Below are positions 58,190 through 64,000 of a DNA stretch of 64,000 bases, piece after piece; within the stretch, counting starts at the first letter, position 1; every line of letters starts with the position of its first letter. Under the pieces are notes generated by a model. The model searched no databases and was not told where the DNA came from. It was given only the letters and a program-made list of their open reading frames with translations. The stretch lies in assembly GCA_933228675.1 (NCBI GenBank), contig OW121740.1, positions 155,547,828 through 155,611,827 on the forward strand, written 5' to 3'. This DNA comes from Stomorhina lunata (taxonomy: Eukaryota > Arthropoda > Insecta > Diptera > Rhiniidae). A program made the translations under genes and the position numbers.

Positions 58190-61100
58190 TACGCTAAAAA
58201 TCTTTATTAAAAAATTTTCGGTATAAAATTTTTTATAGAAAAATTTTGGTTCAATATTTTTTATAGAAAAATTTTGGTTCAAAATTTTTTATCGATAATT
58301 TTCGGTATAAAATTTTTATAGAAAATTTTCGGCATAAAATTTTTTTATAGAAAATTTTCATTATAAGTCCTTTTTACAAAATTTTCGGTATAAAAATTTT
58401 TTATATCAAAATTTTTGGTATAAACATTTTTTTTTATAAAATTTTCGGTATAAAAATTTTTTATAAAAAGTTTTTGGTATAAAAATTTTTTATAGAAAAT
58501 TTTCGGCTTAAAAATTTGTTATAGAAAATTTTTGGTATCAAAATTTTAGGCATAAACATTTTTTATAGACAGTTTTTCGTATACAATTTTTTATAGAATA
58601 TTTTTTTTGTAGAAAATTTTCCTTATAAAATGTTTTATAGAAAATTTTCGGTATAAAATTTTTTCATAAAAAAATTTTATGGAAAATTTTCTATAGAAAA
58701 TTTTTTATAGAAAATTATCGATATCAAATTTTCTATAGAAAGTTTTCGATATAAAATTTTCTGTATAAAATTTTCTTTAAAAAATTTCAATAGAAAATTT
58801 TCTAAAGAAAATTTTCAATTTAAAACTTTTTGCAGAAGATTTTCAATATAAAATTCTTTATAGAAAATTTTCGATATTAAATTTTTTATAAAAAATTTTC
58901 GATATTAAATTTTTTATAGAAAATTTTCGATATAATAATTTTCAAGACAATTTTTTATATAAAAATTTTTATAGAAAACTTTAGGTGTACAAATTTTTAT
59001 AGAAAATTTTGGGTATAAACATTTTTACAAAAATTTTTTATAGAAAATTTTGGGTATAAACATTTTTACAGAAATTTTTTATCAAACATTTTTGGTATAA
59101 AAATTTTTTATAGAAAATTTTCGCTATAAAAATTTTTTATAGAAAATTTTTAGTATAAACATTTTTCGGTATAAAATTTTTTATAGAAAATTTTCGGTAT
59201 ACAATTTTTTATAGAAAATTTTCGGTATAAAATTTTTTATAGAAAATTTTTGGTATAAAATTTTTTATAGAAAATTTTTGGTATAAAATTTTTTATAGAA
59301 AATTTTCGGTATAAAATTTTTTATAGAAAATTTTCGGTACAAAAATTTTTTATAGAAAATTTTCGGTATAAAGTTTTTATAAGAAATTTTTGGTACAAAA
59401 ATTTTTTATAGAAAATTTTCGGTACAATAATTTTTTATAGAAAATTTTCGGTACAATAATTTTTTATAGAAAATTTTTGGTAAACAAACTTTTTATAGAA
59501 AATTTTCGGTATAAAATTTTTTATAGAAAATTTTCGGTATAAAATTTTTTATAGAAAATTTTCGGTATAAAATTTTTTATAGAAAATTTTCGGTATAAAA
59601 TTTTTTATAGAAAATTTTCGGTATAAAATTTTTTATAGAAAATTTTTGGTATAAAATTTTTTATAGAAAATTTTTGGTATAAAATTTTTTATAGAAAATT
59701 TTCGGTACAAAAATTTTTTATAGAAAATTTTCGGTACAAAAATTTTTTATAGAAAATTTTCGGTACAAAAATTTTTTATAGAAAATTTTCGGTACAAAAA
59801 TTTTTTATAGAAAATTTTCGGTATAAAAGTTTTTATAAGAAATTTTTGGTACAAAAATTTTTTATAGAAAATTTTCGGTACAATAATTTTTTATAGAAAA
59901 TTTTCGGTACAATAATTTTTTATAGAAAATTTTTGGTAAAAAAACTTTTTATAGAAAATTTTTGGTATAAAATTTTTTTATAGAAAATTTTCGGTACAAA
60001 AATTTTTTACAGAAAAATTTTTATATAAAATTTTTTATAGAAAATTATCAATATCAAATTTTTTTTTTTTTTGGAAAAATTTCCACAGAAAATTTTTTTA
60101 AAGAAAATTTTCGGTATGCAAATTATTTATAAAAAATTTTCGGTAAAAAAAAATAATAGAAAATTTTTTATTAAATTTTGACAAAATAAAAATATAAAAA
60201 AAATTTTTGGTATAAAAGTATTATTTTTAGTGTAAAAATTTTTATAGAAAATTTTCAATTGAAAATTAAAAAAAAAAATTTAAAGACAATTTTTAATAAA
60301 AGATTTTTAAGAAAATGTTTCAAATAAGAATTATTCAAGTAGAAATTCTTATAGAAAATTTTTAGAAATTAAATTTTGTAATATCAAAATATAAAATTTT
60401 GGGTATAAAAATTATTAATAGAAAATTTTTCCCTGACAAATTTTTTGAACAGAAATTCTTTAGTATGGAAAATTCTTCAGTATAGAAATTTTTTTATGTA
60501 AAAATTGTTATACATTTTTTATACGAAATGTTTTATGGAAAATTTTCGATATAAAAATTTTTGAGATAAAATTTTTTTAAAAAAAAATTTTCGGTAAAAA
60601 AAAATTGTTATAGAAAATTTTTGTTAATTTTTATTTTTATAGAAAATTTTTGATATAAAAATATTTTATAGAAAACTTTTGCAATATAAATATTTTATTT
60701 TATTCGATGAGAAATATTTTGTGAGAAATTTTGGATGTAAAAATTTTTATAGTGAAGTTTCAATGTAAAACTTTTATTATAAAATTTTAGAGAAAAATTT
60801 CAATGAAAAAAATTTAAGAAAATTTTCTAAATAAAATTTTTTGATATTAAAAAATTCTATAGACAATGTTGGATGTAAAAATTGTTCATGAAAAAATTTT
60901 TATCGAAAATTTTCAGTGTAAAAATTTTACAATACAAATTTATATAAAAAATTTTTAATCAAACAGTTTTGTAAAAAAATTTTCACGAAAAAAATTTTTT
61001 AGAAAAGTTTCGCTAAATAAAAAATTTTAGAAAATTGTCGATGAAAAAAATATTTTTAAAAAATTATCGAAGGATACATTTTTATAGAAAATTTTCATAA

Positions 61101-61200
61101 TTGGTATTGAAATTTAAATATTTAATACAAAAATGTGTTTTTAATAATTTGTGATAAAAAATTTTATAAAGAAAATTTCGGTTACCAAATTTTCTTTATA
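58190..61200. repeat. 28-bp A/T satellite (CGGTATAAAATTTTTTATAG)
   Basis: Array of the 28-bp unit CGGTATAAAATTTTTTATAG plus AAAATTTT (period measured 59535 to 59563). It is most homogeneous from 59160 to 60010, where an internal block is itself repeated: runs of the TACAAAAA form, then TAAGAAATTTTTGG, at 59320-59480 and 59700-59960. The array becomes very degenerate after 60100. Confidence 0.93.
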
Positions 61201-62094
61201 AAATTATTTTAATTAATGGTACAACACTTTTAAAATTTCTATATATTTCTTCACTTTTTTATTACCTTTTATCGCCCACTGTGTTACCAGTAATTTGATA
61301 TCATATTAATACCTATATCATATAAATGATAATGCCTTTAACCACATTCTTCAATAAATAACTTAAATCTTAATAACTTTATTTACAAATCTCTACACCT
61401 CAAATATAAACATCAATTAATTATTAAATTATCATCATTATTTACATACTTTGTATTTTACAAATATTCATTTGAATGAGCTTATAAGATTCAGCCGGAC
61501 ATTTTCCATATTATTTATAAATTTAATTTTAACACATATTTTTTTCTATTAGCAAAAATCACAATTAATTTATATTTATAACCCCATTAATAGCAAAAGC
61601 CAACAATTAATAAAAACCATAAATTAACTACAAAACTAAACAGCAACAAAAGCAGCAATTACAACAACAGTAGCAATACCAACAACAATAACATAGCTCA
61701 ATGCACATTAACTGACACTTAAACTACAGCAACAAAAACTAACAACAATGAACGAATGAATGAATGAAAACTGAAACTTAACAAAAAAATAACTAAACAA
61801 TAAATAAAAAACAAAATGTTGAGGAAAAATGCACATAATTATTGGCGCCTCCGATGCGATATGTTCTGCTTTGTAAGCATAAGACACCACCGGCACCAGC
61901 AACAACGATAACAGCAGCAACAGCTTAACTGCAGTTAAAATATGTATTATCATCAACAACATAACTAACAGCAACCTCAACAACAACAATAGAGCACATT
62001 AACTACATACACGTTTTATCAGTCATCGTTAGTATTTTTTTTAAAGACACGGGTGATGTTAAAGGCATTTAAGCTTTAGTTAAAGTAATAACCA
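61201..62094. other. single-copy spacer with CAA/CAG repeats
   Basis: Unique sequence with imperfect CAA/CAG runs (61635-61700, 61895-61925, 61970-61990) and a GAAT run near 61750. It contains the weak exon candidate 61816-61872. The 93-codon minus-strand frame 61708-61989 is a Leu-rich by-product of the CAA runs. Confidence 0.5.
61816..61872 (+). CDS. very weak candidate first exon
   Basis: ATG in CAAAATG context opens 19 codons (MLRKNAHNYWRLRCDMFCF), then a donor-like GTAAGC (61873-61878), phase 0. Local GC is higher than its surroundings (GGCGCCTCCGATGCGATATG). There is no support beyond start context, donor and composition. The peptide is not recognised and is short enough to be chance. 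Confidence 0.15.
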
Positions 62095-64000
62095 AAAATT
62101 CAATTTAAAAAATCTTTTATATAAAAATTTTTATAAAAAAATTTTTTACAGAAAAATTTTTCATATAAAAATTTTTTATAGAAAAATTTTCATATAAAAA
62201 TTTTTTATAGAAAAATTGTTCATTTAAAAATTTTTATAGAAAATTGTTCATACAAAATATTTTAAAGAAAATCTTTCATATAAAATTTTTTATAGAAAAT
62301 ATTTCATATAAAAATGTTTTATCGAAAATTTTTCATATAAAATTTTTTTAAAGAAAATTTTTCATATAAAATTTTTTTAAAGAAAATTTTTCATATAAAA
62401 TTTTTTTAAAGAAAATTTTTCATATAAATATTTTTTAAAGAAAATTTTTCATATAAACATTTTTACAAAAAATTTTTCATACAAAAATTTTTATAGACAA
62501 TTTTTATAGAAATTTTTTCATACAAAAATTTTTATAGAAATTTTTTCATACAAAAATTTTTATAGAAAATTTTTCATATAGAAAATTTTTATAGAAATTT
62601 TTTATATAAAAATTTTTACAGAAAATTTTTCATATATAAATTATTATAGAAAATTTTTCAAATAAAAAATTTTCATATAAAAATTTTTTAACCTAAAATT
62701 TTTTATAGAAAATTTTTCTAGAAAATTTTTCTAGAAAATTTTTCATATAAAAATTTTAATAAAACATGTTTCATATAAAAATTTTTGTATAAAATTTTTC
62801 ATATATAAACTTCTATAGAAAATTTTTCTAATAAAAATATTTCATATACAAATTTCTTTATAAAATTTTTCATATAAATATTTTTAAAGAAAATTTTTTA
62901 AAGAAAATTTTTTATTGAACAATTTTTTATAGAAAATTTTTCATAAAAAAATTTTTTATACACAATTTTTCATATAAAAAATTTTTCATCCAAAAATTTT
63001 TATAGAAATTTTTTCATACAAAAATTTTTATAGAAAATTTTTATATAAAAATTTTTATAGAAAATTTTTCATATATAAATTTTTATTGAAAATCTTTCAA
63101 ATAAAAAATTTTCATATAAAAATTTTTTACCCACAAATTTTTTATAGAAAATTTTTCATATAAAAATTTTTATATAAAATTTTTCATATAAAAACTTTTA
63201 TAGAAAATTTTTCATATAAAAAATTTATTTATAAAATTTTTCGTACAAAATTTTTTATAGAATATTTTTCATATAAATATTTCTAAAGAAAATTTTTTAT
63301 AGAAAATTTTTTATTGAAAAATTTTTTATAGAAAATTTTTCATAAAAAAAATTTTTATACACAACTTTTCACATAAAATTTTTATAGAAAATTTTTCATA
63401 TAAAAGTTTTTATAGAAAATTTTTCATATAAAGGGTTTAAAAATTTTTATCGAAAAATTTTTATAGAATTTTTCATATAAAAAATTTTTATAGAAAATTT
63501 TTTGATACAAAATTTTTCATATAAAAAATTTTTATACAAAATTTTTGATTAAAAAGTTTTTAAAGAAAAATTTTCATTTTAAAAAAATTAAAATTTTTCA
63601 TAAAAAATTTGTCATATACAAATTTTTTATAAAAAATTTTTTATATACAAATTTTTTATATGAAAAATGTTTTATAGAAAATTTTTATACGACAAATTTT
63701 CTATTAAAAATTTTTATATGAAAAATTTTTTATAAAAATTTTCTATTAAAATTTTTATACCGAAAAATTGCTATAAATAATTTTTATCTGTTAAAAATAC
63801 CGAAAATTATTATAAAAAAATGTTAACCAGAAAATTTTTTATAAAAAATGTTTATACCAAAAATTTTCTAATAAAAAAAAAATATATTAAAAATATAAAA
63901 TTTCCGATATTAATTTTTTTATAAAAAATTTGCTGTATAAAATTTTTTAAAGAAGATTTTCAGTATACAATTTTTTATAGAAAATTGTCGGTATAACATT
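62095..64000. repeat. 28-29-bp A/T satellite (TTTTTCATATAAAAATTTTT)
   Basis: Array of TTTTTCATATAAAAATTTTT plus ATAGAAAA units running to the window edge, with block duplication (62460-62720 resembles 62980-63200). In the last 300 bp it drifts back to the CGGTATAA type of the 58-61-kb array, so the two families grade into each other. Confidence 0.92.

Overview
This window looks like a non-coding stretch of a large, AT-rich fly genome (higher Diptera, perhaps a blow-fly or other calyptrate). The grounds are: CAA/CAG-type trinucleotide runs, dispersed repeats with ATACCCT...AGGGTAT ends and a GTCGG...CCGAC terminal hairpin (DINE-1/Helentron-like in structure), MITE-like ends such as ACCCAGCAAACA, and very low GC. 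The species is an inference. No complete protein-coding gene, tRNA or rRNA is visible. Almost every long reading frame is a by-product of AT-rich repeats.

Layout. By summing my intervals, a little over half of the window is tandem repeat. Most arrays have a 28-31 bp unit of A and T runs around a CTATAG or TATAG core: 1-1175, 2325-5815, 12915-15080, 16980-21400, 23350-25810, 41980-45900, 48230-48690, 49865-50405, 58190-61200 and 62095-64000. A different 31/62-bp array built on TTTACATGATGTAAA lies at 7465-11375. A 16-bp array rich in GTCGAC and GACTATAGTC lies at 27111-29100 and 30296-33175, with outliers. Larger units occur at 37837-40690 (about 430 bp) and 47757-48210 (132 bp).

Between the arrays are short single-copy stretches and mobile-element debris: four copies of a DINE/Helentron-like family (34.6, 36.3, 47.0 and 54.1 kb) plus a 3' end at 58.1 kb; two tiny LINE-tail-like insertions with GAA tails; a dispersed element present in opposite orientations at 12.5 and 48.7 kb; a 1.1-kb TIR element (55007-56134) that holds a 413-bp tandem duplication with TATA-like boxes; and several MITE-like or foldback pieces.

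Two signals stand out. Three copies of a conserved block (13.2, 18.0 and 18.5 kb) carry the full conserved core of a type I hammerhead ribozyme (CTGAAGA, stem II, GAAA, GTC) with compensated stems, as known from Penelope-like retroelements. At 16786/16787 a long pyrimidine tract ends in ACAG joined directly to GTAAGT, the consensus of a recursive-splicing (ratchet) site. This suggests that at least part of the window lies in a very long plus-strand intron. Weak candidate exons are at 22754-22844 (+), 61816-61872 (+) and 7245-7342 (-). None is proven.
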